A stretch of 64,000 bases of DNA. Origin: an uncultured Flavobacteriaceae bacterium. GTDB lineage: Bacteria; Bacteroidota; Bacteroidia; Flavobacteriales; Flavobacteriaceae. The DNA lies in the NCBI GenBank assembly GCA_943787295.1, contig CALSLW010000001.1, positions 887,501-951,500 of the forward strand, in the 5' to 3' direction. The notes under the pieces are model-generated. The model did not search any database. It had not been told where the DNA came from and saw nothing but the letters and a program-made list of their open reading frames with translations. Within the stretch, counting starts at the first letter, position 1. Every line of letters starts with the position of its first letter. Below are positions 8,796-17,631 of the stretch, one piece after another. The position numbers and the translations under genes were made by a program.

Positions 8796-10424
8796 ATGCA
8801 AAATAGTTTTCCAAGAAGCCCTGAGGCGCTCAACGAGCCTCTACGCCCTTATTACCCGGGCAGTGATGACGTAAAAGCAGTGCTAAAAACATATAGAGAT
8901 TTATACCACCAAAACACTGAGGTTCCCTTGACCATTAACGGAGAAAAAATCCGGACAGGAAATACCGCAGAGATGCGACCACCACATGACCATCAGCATG
9001 TATTAGGGTCTTATCATTTAGCCGAAAAAAAAGAAGTTGAAAAAGCTATCAAAAGTGCATTAAGTGCAAGAAATGCCTGGAGCAAACTATCGTTTCAACA
9101 CAGGGCGACCATTTTTTTAAGAGCCGCAGATTTATTAGCAGGACCATACCGCACTAAGATTAATGCTTCCACCATGCTAGCGCAATCAAAAACAATTCAC
9201 CAAGCAGAGATAGATGCGGCCTGTGAATTCATCGACTTTTTGCGTTTTAATGTTCAATTTGCCGAAGAGATTTACAACGAACAACCTTATTCTGGTGATG
9301 GAGTCTGGAATAGATTAAGCTACCGTCCATTGGAAGGTTTTATCTATGCCATTAGCCCTTTTAATTTTACGGCTATCGCCGGAAATCTATCTGCGGCACC
9401 TGCCATCATGGGAAATACCATCGTATGGAAACCCAGTGATCATCAAATCCTATCAGCCCATGTTATCATGGAAGTTTTTGAAGAAGCAGGCTTACCTCCT
9501 GGGGTAATCAATATGGTAATGGGTGATCCAGCTATGATCACAGATATCGTACTTGCTTCTCCAGATTTTGCTGGGATTCACTTTACTGGATCCACCTTTA
9601 TCTTTAAGAATATTTGGCAAAAAATTGGTCAAAATATTCACCAATACAAAACCTACCCTAGAATTGTAGGAGAAACTGGTGGAAAAGACTTTATCGTTGC
9701 TCATCCCAGCGCCGCTGCAGAAGAAGTTGCTACGGGTATTGTTCGTGGTGCCTTTGAATTCCAGGGGCAAAAATGTTCTGCCGCTTCAAGGGTGTATTTA
9801 CCAAAATCAAATGCACAAACCATATTAGATCGCGTACTAAGCGATCTTAAAAGTATCACAATGGGATCGCCAGAAGACACTAACAACTTTGTTACTGCTG
9901 TAATTCATCAAGCTGCATTTAACCGATTAAAAGAAGCCATTGACCAAGCAAAACAATCTGATGAAGTAACAATCTTACACGGTGGAAACTGCGATGACAG
10001 TAAAGGGTACTTTGTCGAACCAACGGTATTAGTGACGACAAACCCTCACTATGACACCATGACTAGAGAACTTTTTGGGCCTGTTGTAACGGTTTATATT
10101 TATGAGGACAAGGACTATGAAGACACTTTAAAACTTGTTGATCAAACCTCTGACTATGCCCTAACTGGAGCGATTTTCTCAAAAGACCGTTATGCTGCAG
10201 AGATTGCACTAGATGCGCTAGAAAATAGTGCAGGAAATTTCTACATCAACGACAAGCCAACTGGAGCAGTGGTGGGGCAACAACCCTTTGGCGGAGCGAG
10301 AGCATCAGGAACGAACGACAAGGCAGGATCAAAACTCAACCTATTAAGATGGGTTTCCCCACGTTTAATCAAAGAGCCTTTATTAACGCCCACAGATTAT
10401 CGCTATCCTTTTTTAGGAGAATAA
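8796..10424 (+). CDS. pruA: L-glutamate gamma-semialdehyde (P5C) dehydrogenase
   Basis: A 542-residue NAD-dependent aldehyde dehydrogenase of the P5CDH type, the second step of proline catabolism. The catalytic Cys327 is in GQKCSAASRVY and the general base Glu293 in VGETGGKDF; the oxyanion Asn is in PFNFTAIAGN. The N-terminal sequence NEPLRPYYPGS and the C-terminal QQPFGGARASGTNDKAG are typical of the subfamily (ALDH4). No proline dehydrogenase is next to it. A strong hairpin follows the stop. Confidence 0.95.
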   Translation: MQNSFPRSPEALNEPLRPYYPGSDDVKAVLKTYRDLYHQNTEVPLTINGEKIRTGNTAEMRPPHDHQHVLGSYHLAEKKEVEKAIKSALSARNAWSKLSFQHRATIFLRAADLLAGPYRTKINASTMLAQSKTIHQAEIDAACEFIDFLRFNVQFAEEIYNEQPYSGDGVWNRLSYRPLEGFIYAISPFNFTAIAGNLSAAPAIMGNTIVWKPSDHQILSAHVIMEVFEEAGLPPGVINMVMGDPAMITDIVLASPDFAGIHFTGSTFIFKNIWQKIGQNIHQYKTYPRIVGETGGKDFIVAHPSAAAEEVATGIVRGAFEFQGQKCSAASRVYLPKSNAQTILDRVLSDLKSITMGSPEDTNNFVTAVIHQAAFNRLKEAIDQAKQSDEVTILHGGNCDDSKGYFVEPTVLVTTNPHYDTMTRELFGPVVTVYIYEDKDYEDTLKLVDQTSDYALTGAIFSKDRYAAEIALDALENSAGNFYINDKPTGAVVGQQPFGGARASGTNDKAGSKLNLLRWVSPRLIKEPLLTPTDYRYPFLGE

Positions 10425-10446
10425 AATTTTGTTAAAATCATAAGAG

Positions 10447-10496
10447 ACTGTTTTTTAAGGGTGTACTTTTAAGGTAACCCAAAAAAACAGTTTTTT
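10447..10496 (+). terminator. Long hairpin with T-run after pruA, touching the next start codon
   Basis: Left arm 10447-10462 pairs with right arm 10477-10491 (ACTGTTTTTT/AAAAAACAGT and GGGT/ACCC), followed by six T residues that end immediately before the ATG at 10497. It looks like the pruA terminator, yet no room is left for a separate downstream promoter outside the hairpin. Confidence 0.7.
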
Positions 10497-11012
10497 ATGA
10501 AAACCTACTTTCTAACCCTTATCCTTTTCTTTAGTTGTTGCTTTTTTGTGCTTGCACAACAGGCAGATGTACAGTATAAAGTCACAAAAGAATACGACAA
10601 AAACGGCAACCTTATCCGTTATGATTCCATTAGAACAAAACAAAATAAATGGGTCACTTCAAACTATAGTTTTAATTTTAATCAAGAAGATCTCGACAGC
10701 CTTTTAAACGGACTAGATCACATAGGTACTAAAATGGGGGTCTTTCTTTCAGATTCAATTTCCCATAAAATTGATCAAGTTTTTAAAGACAAAAACTTCC
10801 ATATCTGGATGGATGATTTTGAAGACAATGGGTTCTATTTAAAACTAGATGATATGGATATGGACTTAGACAGTTTAAGGTCACATGCCCGCATTAAAAT
10901 GCATCACTTTAGGGCAAAAAATGATTCTATTATCGAGCAGCATTTAGAAGAAGAATTGAAACGAATTCAAAAAAAGCTGGAGAAGATCAAAGCTAAAAGG
11001 AAAACTCAATAA
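10497..11012 (+). CDS. Secreted hypothetical protein, acidic with coiled-coil tail
   Basis: A 171-residue protein with a clear signal peptide (about residues 1-20, cleavage after FFVLAQ). The mature part is rich in Asp, Lys and Tyr, with a DDMDMDLDSL stretch near residue 115 and a charged helical C-terminus (about 140-171, likely coiled coil). No family recognised. The 3' end overlaps the convergent thioredoxin-fold gene by 7 bp. Confidence 0.7.
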   Translation: MKTYFLTLILFFSCCFFVLAQQADVQYKVTKEYDKNGNLIRYDSIRTKQNKWVTSNYSFNFNQEDLDSLLNGLDHIGTKMGVFLSDSISHKIDQVFKDKNFHIWMDDFEDNGFYLKLDDMDMDLDSLRSHARIKMHHFRAKNDSIIEQHLEEELKRIQKKLEKIKAKRKTQ

Positions 11013-11515
11013 CGCAAGCCGCTTGCGAGATTTCGCAAGTCTGAAGAGACTACTTTTTGTTGCTTTTCTAAAACCCCTAACATTTCTTGTGCTACCCGGG
11101 ATTTTGAATAATCTCCTGCAATACGCCGAATCAAATTTTCGCCCTTTGCATCAACGATGCGCACCACGGGATTGTTCCAGCTGGGCTCCCCATATCGCTT
11201 GAGTATGGCATTGTCTTTTCCTGGTTTATTATTAAAGATCGCTAAAGGGATAAAATGCGTCTCTATGGTTTTAATAATAACAGGACTACTCAATACTCCC
11301 TTTCCATAATTCCTGCAGGTTAAACAGCCGGGGACTTCTTGAAATAAGACAAAAATTGGCTTGTTTTGCTTTTGCGAAAGCGCAATGGCTTGATCAAAAT
11401 CTCTATACCAAGAGACTTTCCCCAACTCTTGTGCTTGAGTTGCAGGTTGAGTGCGATTTTGGGCGAAGCCCATCACACAAAAAATAAAACAATAGACAAT
11501 TACAATTCGATACAT
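11006..11515 (-). CDS. Exported thioredoxin-fold protein
   Basis: After a signal peptide (MYRIVIVYCFIFCVMGFAQ) the protein has the layout of a DUF255/thioredoxin-like domain: ALSQKQNKPIFVLFQEVPGCLTCRNYGKGVL, with Cys-Leu-Thr-Cys in the place of the redox-active CxxC, and EPSWNNPVVRIVDAKG containing the region near the cis-Pro. Probably a periplasmic thiol redox protein; the substrate is unknown. The Met at 11515 is chosen as start because the signal peptide begins there. Confidence 0.75.
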   Translation of the reverse strand: MYRIVIVYCFIFCVMGFAQNRTQPATQAQELGKVSWYRDFDQAIALSQKQNKPIFVLFQEVPGCLTCRNYGKGVLSSPVIIKTIETHFIPLAIFNNKPGKDNAILKRYGEPSWNNPVVRIVDAKGENLIRRIAGDYSKSRVAQEMLGVLEKQQKVVSSDLRNLASGLRY

Positions 11516-11578
11516 CACAGTAAGATTTAGAAACAAACTGCTACAAGCAATATGCCAAAGGGGATAACAAAGAGCTTT

Positions 11579-12202
11579 TTAACTTTTTAAAGGAAGGTAG
11601 ACTACTTTTTTAGTGTCAAAAAATTCTTCTTTGTAGTAGTCAGAAAGCGGAAATTCTTGCACTGCTGGGAAGTTAGCGAGTTCCTCGCTAAGGTCTCCAC
11701 CTTTTAGATAAAGGATGCCGTTGTTTAACTTATGACTCCCCTTGTTTTTAACGTTTTTTTTAACCCATGGAACAAAATCTTCCATTTTAGTTACCGCCCT
11801 ACTCACAATAAAATCTACGGGTTGTTTGAATTCTTGTGCCCTTTGATGTCTTGCTTCAACATTTTTCAAGTGTAAAGCTTCGGCGACAGCCTGCACCACT
11901 TTTATTTTTTTACCGATAGAATCGATTAAATAAAAATCAACCTTTGGATAAAGTATCGCTAAAGGTATCCCAGGGAAACCACCCCCCGTACCTACATCTA
12001 AAACCCTTGACCCCGATTTAAACGACTGTACCTTAGCTATCCCTAAAGAATGTAAGACATGTTTTTCATATAGCGCATCAATATCTTTTCGAGAAATTAC
12101 ATTGATTTGTGCATTCCATTCTTTATATAATGCTTCCAATTTATCAAATTGTTGATATTGATGTTTAGAAAGAGATGGAAAATAGTGCGGTATAAGAGTC
12201 AA
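11579..12202 (-). CDS. rsmG: 16S rRNA (guanine-527-N7) methyltransferase
   Basis: RsmG (GidB) methylates G527 of 16S rRNA using SAM. Visible motifs: LYKEWNAQINVISRKDIDALYEKHVLHSL, the SAM-binding VLDVGTGGGFPGIPLA and DFIVSRAVTKMEDFVPW. The start is uncertain. Alignment with family N-termini (ILTLIPHYFPSLS) favours the TTG at 12202, about 207 residues; an in-frame ATG at 12271 would overlap the divergent desaturase by 23 bp, and a TATCTTTG promoter element (12234-12227) lies between the two candidates, also favouring the shorter form. Confidence 0.85.
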   Translation of the reverse strand: MTLIPHYFPSLSKHQYQQFDKLEALYKEWNAQINVISRKDIDALYEKHVLHSLGIAKVQSFKSGSRVLDVGTGGGFPGIPLAILYPKVDFYLIDSIGKKIKVVQAVAEALHLKNVEARHQRAQEFKQPVDFIVSRAVTKMEDFVPWVKKNVKNKGSHKLNNGILYLKGGDLSEELANFPAVQEFPLSDYYKEEFFDTKKVVYLPLKS

Positions 12203-12248
12203 AATTTGTAGTTTTAATAAAACATTCAAAGATACATTCTTATCTGCT

Positions 12249-13355
12249 ATGGAAAAGCAATCGAACAACAAACCCCTAAGATTTTCACGTAAAGACCCAA
12301 AGAAATTTTTTCAAACTTTAAACAAACGTGTCAATTATTATTTTAAAAAACGCAAAGCACTAAAAACTGGAAATTGGCAATTGTACCTTAAAACCAAGAT
12401 TATGTTTTCATTATTAGTCGCGCCTTACTTTCTCATTCTATTGAGTGATCTCAACATTTGGATTAAACTCATCCTGGCAATTATCATGGGTGTTGGTATG
12501 GCTGGAGTGGGTATGAACGTCATGCACGACGGGAATCATGGTTCATTTTCAAAATACGATTGGATTAATAAAACCATGGGAGCAAGCATCTATTTGCTCG
12601 CCGGTAATGTACATAACTGGAAAGTACAACACAATATTTTACATCATACCTACACGAATATTCATGGGCATGATGAAGATTTAGAAGCAGGAAGAATTAT
12701 TCGTTTTTCAAAGCACAGTGATTGGTTTTCTTTTCATCGCTTTCAACACTATTACGCAGTTTTTATCTATGGTTTATTGACTTTCAATTGGGTACTTACG
12801 TCTGATTTTCAACAAATTAGACGCTACTTAAAAAAGAAACTTACTTATCGTAAAAAACTCCAACCAATGCGCCAATGGATGATTTTAATCGGAACAAAAA
12901 TCATGTATTCTGGGATATGGATCATCGTCCCTATGCTGGTCATGAAAATGCCATGGTGGCAAATTCTTTTAGGCTTCTTTATTATGCATTATACTGCTGG
13001 ACTTATTTTAAGCCTAACCTTTCAACTAGCTCACGTTATTGAGGATGCCCAAATGCCCTTACCCGATAAAGAAACTGGGAATATGAAAAATACCTGGGCA
13101 ATTCATCAATTACTAACCACGGTGAATTTTTCTACTAAAAACAGGTTTGTAAATTGGTTTACAGGTGGTTTAAACCACCAAATTGAACACCACATTTTTC
13201 CTCATATTAGTCATATCCATTACACAGATATTGCAAAAATTGTGAAAAAAACGGCAAAGGAGTTTAATTTACCTTACAACGAGTATAAAACTACTAGAAG
13301 TGCCTTATTTTCGCACTTCAAACATTTAAAAAAGATGGGGGTTCAACCCGCATAA
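12249..13355 (+). CDS. Membrane fatty acid (acyl-CoA/acyl-lipid) desaturase
   Basis: A 368-residue di-iron desaturase. The three histidine boxes are present: HDGNHGSF, HNILHHTYTNIHGHDED and HQIEHHIFPHISH, the last of the QxxHH type seen in front-end/acyl-lipid desaturases. Four hydrophobic segments surround them. It introduces a cis double bond in membrane lipid acyl chains, probably for membrane fluidity. Regiospecificity cannot be read from the sequence. It is transcribed divergently from rsmG. Confidence 0.9.
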   Translation: MEKQSNNKPLRFSRKDPKKFFQTLNKRVNYYFKKRKALKTGNWQLYLKTKIMFSLLVAPYFLILLSDLNIWIKLILAIIMGVGMAGVGMNVMHDGNHGSFSKYDWINKTMGASIYLLAGNVHNWKVQHNILHHTYTNIHGHDEDLEAGRIIRFSKHSDWFSFHRFQHYYAVFIYGLLTFNWVLTSDFQQIRRYLKKKLTYRKKLQPMRQWMILIGTKIMYSGIWIIVPMLVMKMPWWQILLGFFIMHYTAGLILSLTFQLAHVIEDAQMPLPDKETGNMKNTWAIHQLLTTVNFSTKNRFVNWFTGGLNHQIEHHIFPHISHIHYTDIAKIVKKTAKEFNLPYNEYKTTRSALFSHFKHLKKMGVQPA

Positions 13356-13367
13356 ACGACTATTATT

Positions 13368-14552
13368 ATGGAGGCACTTTCGGCACGAATCAACAGTCTA
13401 CCTGTTTCAGCTACCCTTGCCATGGCTGCAAAAGCCAGAGAATTAAAAAATGAAGGAATTGACGTTATTGGATTAAGTCTGGGAGAACCAGATTTCAATA
13501 CTCCTGAATTTATTAAAGATGCTGCTATTCAAGCAGTAAATGACAACTATAACGCATACTCTCCTGTCGATGGATATGCTGATTTAAAACAAGCCATCAC
13601 CACTAAATTTAAAAGAGATAATGGGCTAGAATATGCCGCAAACCAGATTGTAGTTTCTACGGGAGCTAAACAATCGATTGCTAATGTGTGTATGGTATTA
13701 CTCAACCCTGGGGACGAAGTTCTACTCCCAGCACCTTATTGGGTAAGTTATTCTGCTATTGCTACCCTGGCAGAAGCAAAATCAACCATTATCCCTACCA
13801 GTATTGACAATGATTTCAAGATTACCCCAGAGCAACTTGAAGCAGCCATTACGCCTAAGACTAAACTCATCATGTTTAACTCGCCTAATAACCCGAGTGG
13901 AACAATCTACACAGAGGAAGAGTACCGTGCATTAGGAAAAGTACTTGAAAAACATCCTGACATTTATATTATGTCTGATGAGATTTATGAGCATATTAAT
14001 TATGGAACACCGCACTTTAGCATTGCTGCTATTCCAGAATTATATGACCGCACGATCACCGTTAACGGAGTTGCAAAAGCTTTTGCCATGACGGGATGGA
14101 GAATAGGATATATAGGAGCACCTGCATGGATTGCTAAAGCCTGTAACAAAATGCAGGGCCAGATTACTTCTGGAGCAAATTGTATCGCGCAACGTGCAAC
14201 CATTACTGCCCTTGAGGCACCGGTAAGCAATATTCAATACATGGTAGATGAGTTCCAAAGTCGCCGAAAATTGATTATAGAATTACTTTCTGCCATTCCA
14301 GGTTTTCGTATGAATGAGCCAGAAGGAGCGTTTTATGTATTTCCAGATGTTTCTTATTATTTTGGTAAAACAATGAAAGGAAAAACCATTAATGATGCCT
14401 CTGACTTCGCGCTCTATTTATTAGAAGAAGCTCACGTGGCGACGGTAACAGGCGACGCCTTTGGAAATGGAGATTGTATCCGTATTTCTTATGCTGCCTC
14501 TGTAGAGAACATTAAAGAAGCAATTGCGCGAATTGCGAAAGCATTAGCCTAA
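13368..14552 (+). CDS. PLP-dependent aspartate/aromatic aminotransferase, class I
   Basis: A 394-residue fold-type I aminotransferase. PLP lysine is Lys237 in VAKAFAMTGWRIGY; the NSPNNPSGT motif (171-179), DEIYEH and the terminal RISYAAS are typical of the AspC subgroup Ib. Aspartate aminotransferase is most likely. It follows the desaturase by 12 bp and is closed by a strong terminator. Confidence 0.9.
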   Translation: MEALSARINSLPVSATLAMAAKARELKNEGIDVIGLSLGEPDFNTPEFIKDAAIQAVNDNYNAYSPVDGYADLKQAITTKFKRDNGLEYAANQIVVSTGAKQSIANVCMVLLNPGDEVLLPAPYWVSYSAIATLAEAKSTIIPTSIDNDFKITPEQLEAAITPKTKLIMFNSPNNPSGTIYTEEEYRALGKVLEKHPDIYIMSDEIYEHINYGTPHFSIAAIPELYDRTITVNGVAKAFAMTGWRIGYIGAPAWIAKACNKMQGQITSGANCIAQRATITALEAPVSNIQYMVDEFQSRRKLIIELLSAIPGFRMNEPEGAFYVFPDVSYYFGKTMKGKTINDASDFALYLLEEAHVATVTGDAFGNGDCIRISYAASVENIKEAIARIAKALA

Positions 14553-14573
14553 AACAATTAATATTGATTTAAG

Positions 14574-14599
14574 AAAACCGCCTTTGGGCGGTTTTTTTT
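14574..14599 (+). terminator. Intrinsic terminator after the aminotransferase
   Basis: ACCGCC (14577-14582), loop TTTG, GGCGGT (14587-14592), followed by a run of T. Confidence 0.9.
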
Positions 14600-14650
14600 A
14601 TTCCCTATAGGTCAAAATATAAGCGTACTTTAGCAAAGTTATACAACTAC

Positions 14651-15886
14651 ATGAAATTTAACGATCTCGCCCTAGCGGCACCCATACTAAAAGCACTTGA
14701 AAAACAAGGCTATACCCAGCCTACTCCTATCCAAGAAAAAGCCATCCCAATTTTATTAAAAGGGCATGATTTGTTGGGCGTTGCACAAACTGGAACAGGA
14801 AAAACTGCTGCCTTTGGTATTCCCATTTTAAACCATTTGTGCAAAAACAAATCCAACGGAAAAGGAAGACGTAAAATAAAAGCCCTAGTAGTCACTCCAA
14901 CACGTGAGCTCGCCATTCAAATTGCCGAAAACTTTACCGCCTACAGCCAGTTCACCAACCTTAGAAACGCCGTCATTTTCGGTGGGGTTAAACAAGCCCA
15001 ACAAGTGAAAAACTTGCGTAATGGTGTTGACATATTAATTGCAACCCCAGGACGATTATTGGATTTAATGAGTCAAGGTCATATCACTTTTAAAGATTTG
15101 GAACATGTGGTGTTAGACGAAGCAGATCAAATGCTGGACATGGGCTTTATTCATGATGTCAAAAAAATAATTGCTCATCTCCCTAAAAAAAGACAATCGC
15201 TTTTCTTTTCGGCCACCATGCCAAAAACAATCGTCGAACTGTCTAAAAAAATGTTGGGTAAATTTGAACGTGTTACCATCAAACCAGAACAAGCAACTGC
15301 GGAAAAGGTAGAGCAAGGCATTTATTTTGTAAACAAAGGCAATAAGTCAAAACTATTAGTTCACTTACTTGAAGAGCGTAAAAACGAATCTGTCCTTGTG
15401 TTTTCCCGTACCAAACACGGAGCAAATAAGATTGTAAAAAAACTAGAACAATCTGGAATTCGATCAGCGGCTATTCACGGTAATAAATCTCAAAATATGA
15501 GACAGAAAGCATTGGGGGATTTTAAAATGGGAAAACTAAATGTCCTTGTAGCTACAGATATCGCAGCCAGAGGAATAGATATTGACGAACTATCACTTGT
15601 GATTAATTTTGATCTTCCCAATGTTGCAGAAACTTATGTCCACCGCATTGGTAGAACAGGTCGAGCTAATGCCAGCGGGATTGCGCTTTCCTTTTGCATG
15701 GCAGAAGAACGCCCTTACCTCAAAGATATTGAGCAACTCATCAAACAAAAAATACCTCGCTTAGAAAATCATCCATTTATGGAAGACCACGACGCCATAG
15801 AAGAGGCCTCTGTTAAAAAACCTGTCAAAGCAGGACCAAAAAAGCGAAATTATTCTCGAAACAATCGCTCGAAAAAAAGAAAGTAA
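14651..15886 (+). CDS. DEAD-box RNA helicase (RhlE-like)
   Basis: A 411-residue helicase with all core motifs: Q motif YTQPTPIQEKAIP, motif I AQTGTGKTA, PTRELAIQ, DEAD-type motif II VLDEADQMLDMGF, SAT (FFSATMP), and the C-terminal ATDIAARGIDI and HRIGRTGR. The last 40 residues are a basic tail (KKPVKAGPKKRNYSRNNRSKKRK region), usual for RNA-binding DEAD proteins. Likely acts in ribosome assembly or mRNA turnover. It is convergent with the DUF975 gene, 6 bp apart. Confidence 0.93.
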   Translation: MKFNDLALAAPILKALEKQGYTQPTPIQEKAIPILLKGHDLLGVAQTGTGKTAAFGIPILNHLCKNKSNGKGRRKIKALVVTPTRELAIQIAENFTAYSQFTNLRNAVIFGGVKQAQQVKNLRNGVDILIATPGRLLDLMSQGHITFKDLEHVVLDEADQMLDMGFIHDVKKIIAHLPKKRQSLFFSATMPKTIVELSKKMLGKFERVTIKPEQATAEKVEQGIYFVNKGNKSKLLVHLLEERKNESVLVFSRTKHGANKIVKKLEQSGIRSAAIHGNKSQNMRQKALGDFKMGKLNVLVATDIAARGIDIDELSLVINFDLPNVAETYVHRIGRTGRANASGIALSFCMAEERPYLKDIEQLIKQKIPRLENHPFMEDHDAIEEASVKKPVKAGPKKRNYSRNNRSKKRK

Positions 15887-15892
15887 TCTACT

Positions 15893-16486
15893 TTACTGAT
15901 TAGATTTTTCCTTTTTTAATTCTTCATAAAATCGTGCACAAGAAACAAAGTGCCACGGAATTACGATAAGCACTCCTACTCCTAAGCATAATAGACCTAG
16001 TATATACCATGGGATAAATCGCAAAGTAAGGCCTAACAATTTAATACGATACCCTGAAGTCAAGTTCCAACTTTCGTTTAAACACTCACTAAAAGATAAT
16101 TCAGGTCGATCTGCCATGATATAAAAAGTCATGGAAAGTGCAATCCCAACTACTATCCCTGGAATAATCAATAAAACGATCCCAACAAAGACCAATATTG
16201 TGTAGCAAAGGTTCGCTAAAAAGCTTTTCCCAAAAACTTTAAAGCCATCAAATAACTGGAAAAAATGGGGTGTTTCTCCTCTTATCACAGAAAACGAAAA
16301 ATAGGCTAAGCCTACAGAGAGCGGACCTGATAATAATAAGCTGATTACACCTTCCCCATCTGGAAAGATACTGGAAGGAACTCCCACAATAATTACATAG
16401 ACAAAGGCTACCAGAACCCCGAGGCCCCAGTGGGGTGCCAAATCTGTTCTTGACTGGCGCATTAAATTTAGGTTTGAAAAGGGCAT
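15893..16486 (-). CDS. DUF975 family membrane protein
   Basis: A 197-residue protein with about five membrane helices and a polar N-terminus containing LNLMRQSRTDLAPHWGLGVLVAF, matching the LRRxAREALKGHW-type start of DUF975. The central GPLSVGLAYFSFSVIRGETPHFFQLFDGF is also characteristic. Function unknown. A Met at residue 9 is an alternative start. Confidence 0.75.
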   Translation of the reverse strand: MPFSNLNLMRQSRTDLAPHWGLGVLVAFVYVIIVGVPSSIFPDGEGVISLLLSGPLSVGLAYFSFSVIRGETPHFFQLFDGFKVFGKSFLANLCYTILVFVGIVLLIIPGIVVGIALSMTFYIMADRPELSFSECLNESWNLTSGYRIKLLGLTLRFIPWYILGLLCLGVGVLIVIPWHFVSCARFYEELKKEKSNQ

Positions 16487-16514
16487 AATGTTGTATTTAA
16501 TTATAACAATATAT

Positions 16515-16545
16515 ATAAAAAAACCGCCTTGTGGCGGTTTTTTTG
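16515..16545 (-). terminator. Intrinsic terminator of the Phe/Tyr operon
   Basis: ACCGCC (16523-16528), loop TTGT, GGCGGT (16533-16538), flanked by A and T runs on both sides; on the minus strand it follows the stop of the DAHP synthase gene at 16547. Confidence 0.88.
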
Positions 16546-16546
16546 T

Positions 16547-17629
16547 TTATCTGTTGACGATTTGTTCTTGATGATTAATCGACTCTTGGTGAATTGCCTT
16601 AAACATTCGAAGAACAAACTCTTCTGACAATCCACGGCTCTCTCCTTCTAAAACCATTTTTCCAAGGATTTCATTCCAGCGCTTGTTTTGAAGTACTGCA
16701 ACATTATTGGTCTTCTTTAATTCCCCGATTGCTTCGGCAACTTTCATACGCTTGCCTAAGGTGTCTAAAATCGCTTGATCAGCTACATCGATTTGAGCAC
16801 GAAGGTTCTGCAATTCAGCTTGATAAGTTTCCTCATCTGTTGTAGCTTCTCTGATTTTTAAATCTTTCATAATTTGAACTAAAGCATTAGGGGTAACTTG
16901 CTGTGCAGCATCGCTCCATGCATTATCTGGATCCCAGTGGCTTTCGATCATTAAACCGTCAAAGTTTAAATCAAGGGCCATTTGGCAAGTATCAAAAATC
17001 ATATCGCGTTTCCCAGTAATGTGAGATGGGTCACAGATTAAAGGGAGATCAGGAAAGCGATTTTGAACTTCAACAGCAATTTGCCATTCTGGATTATTTC
17101 TGTACTTAGACTTTCCATAAGCAGAGAATCCACGGTGAATTAAACCTAGGTTTTTAATGTTTGCAGTGTATAAACGTTCAACCCCACCTAGCCATAAAGC
17201 TACATCTGGGTTAACGGGATTTTTAACCAAAACAATTTTATCTGTTCCTTCTAATGCATCAGCAATTTCTTGCACGATAAAAGGGCTTACCGTAGAACGT
17301 GCACCGATCCATAAGATATCGATATCGTGTTCTAAAGCAAGTTTTACGTGGTCTTTATTCGCTACCTCAGTAGCCGTTAATAAACCTGTTTCTTCTTTTA
17401 CACGTTGTAGCCATTTTAGACCAATTGCTCCTACTCCTTCAAAATTGCCAGGACGGGTTCTAGGTTTCCAGATACCTGCACGGTAAACCGTTACATCTGT
17501 ATCTTTTAGTTCATGAGCAATTTTCATGACTTGTTCTTCAGTTTCGGCACTACAAGGTCCACCGATTACTAAAGGGTGCGAAAGACCAAAGTCGTTTAAC
17601 CATTCGCGCATTGCTGGTGTATTCTCCAT
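16547..17629 (-). CDS. Bifunctional DAHP synthase / chorismate mutase
   Basis: A 360-residue fusion. Residues 1-260 form an AroG-beta/KDO8P-type DAHP synthase (VIGGPCSAETEEQ, AGIWKPRTRP, GARSTVSPF, LVKNPVNPDVALW, CDPSHITGKRD, ESHWDPDNAWSDAAQQ), which joins phosphoenolpyruvate and erythrose 4-phosphate. Residues 270-355 form an AroQ-class chorismate mutase (LRAQIDVADQAILDTLGKRMKVAEAIGELK). The enzyme thus supplies both the first shikimate-pathway step and prephenate. It is the last gene of the operon and has a terminator directly after its stop. Confidence 0.93.
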   Translation of the reverse strand: MENTPAMREWLNDFGLSHPLVIGGPCSAETEEQVMKIAHELKDTDVTVYRAGIWKPRTRPGNFEGVGAIGLKWLQRVKEETGLLTATEVANKDHVKLALEHDIDILWIGARSTVSPFIVQEIADALEGTDKIVLVKNPVNPDVALWLGGVERLYTANIKNLGLIHRGFSAYGKSKYRNNPEWQIAVEVQNRFPDLPLICDPSHITGKRDMIFDTCQMALDLNFDGLMIESHWDPDNAWSDAAQQVTPNALVQIMKDLKIREATTDEETYQAELQNLRAQIDVADQAILDTLGKRMKVAEAIGELKKTNNVAVLQNKRWNEILGKMVLEGESRGLSEEFVLRMFKAIHQESINHQEQIVNR

Positions 17630-17631
17630 AT

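Noticed and set aside
14000-14258. ORFs antisense to the aminotransferase and similar shadows in other genes
   Set aside because: They lie within clearly coding genes on the opposite strand and show no family resemblance.
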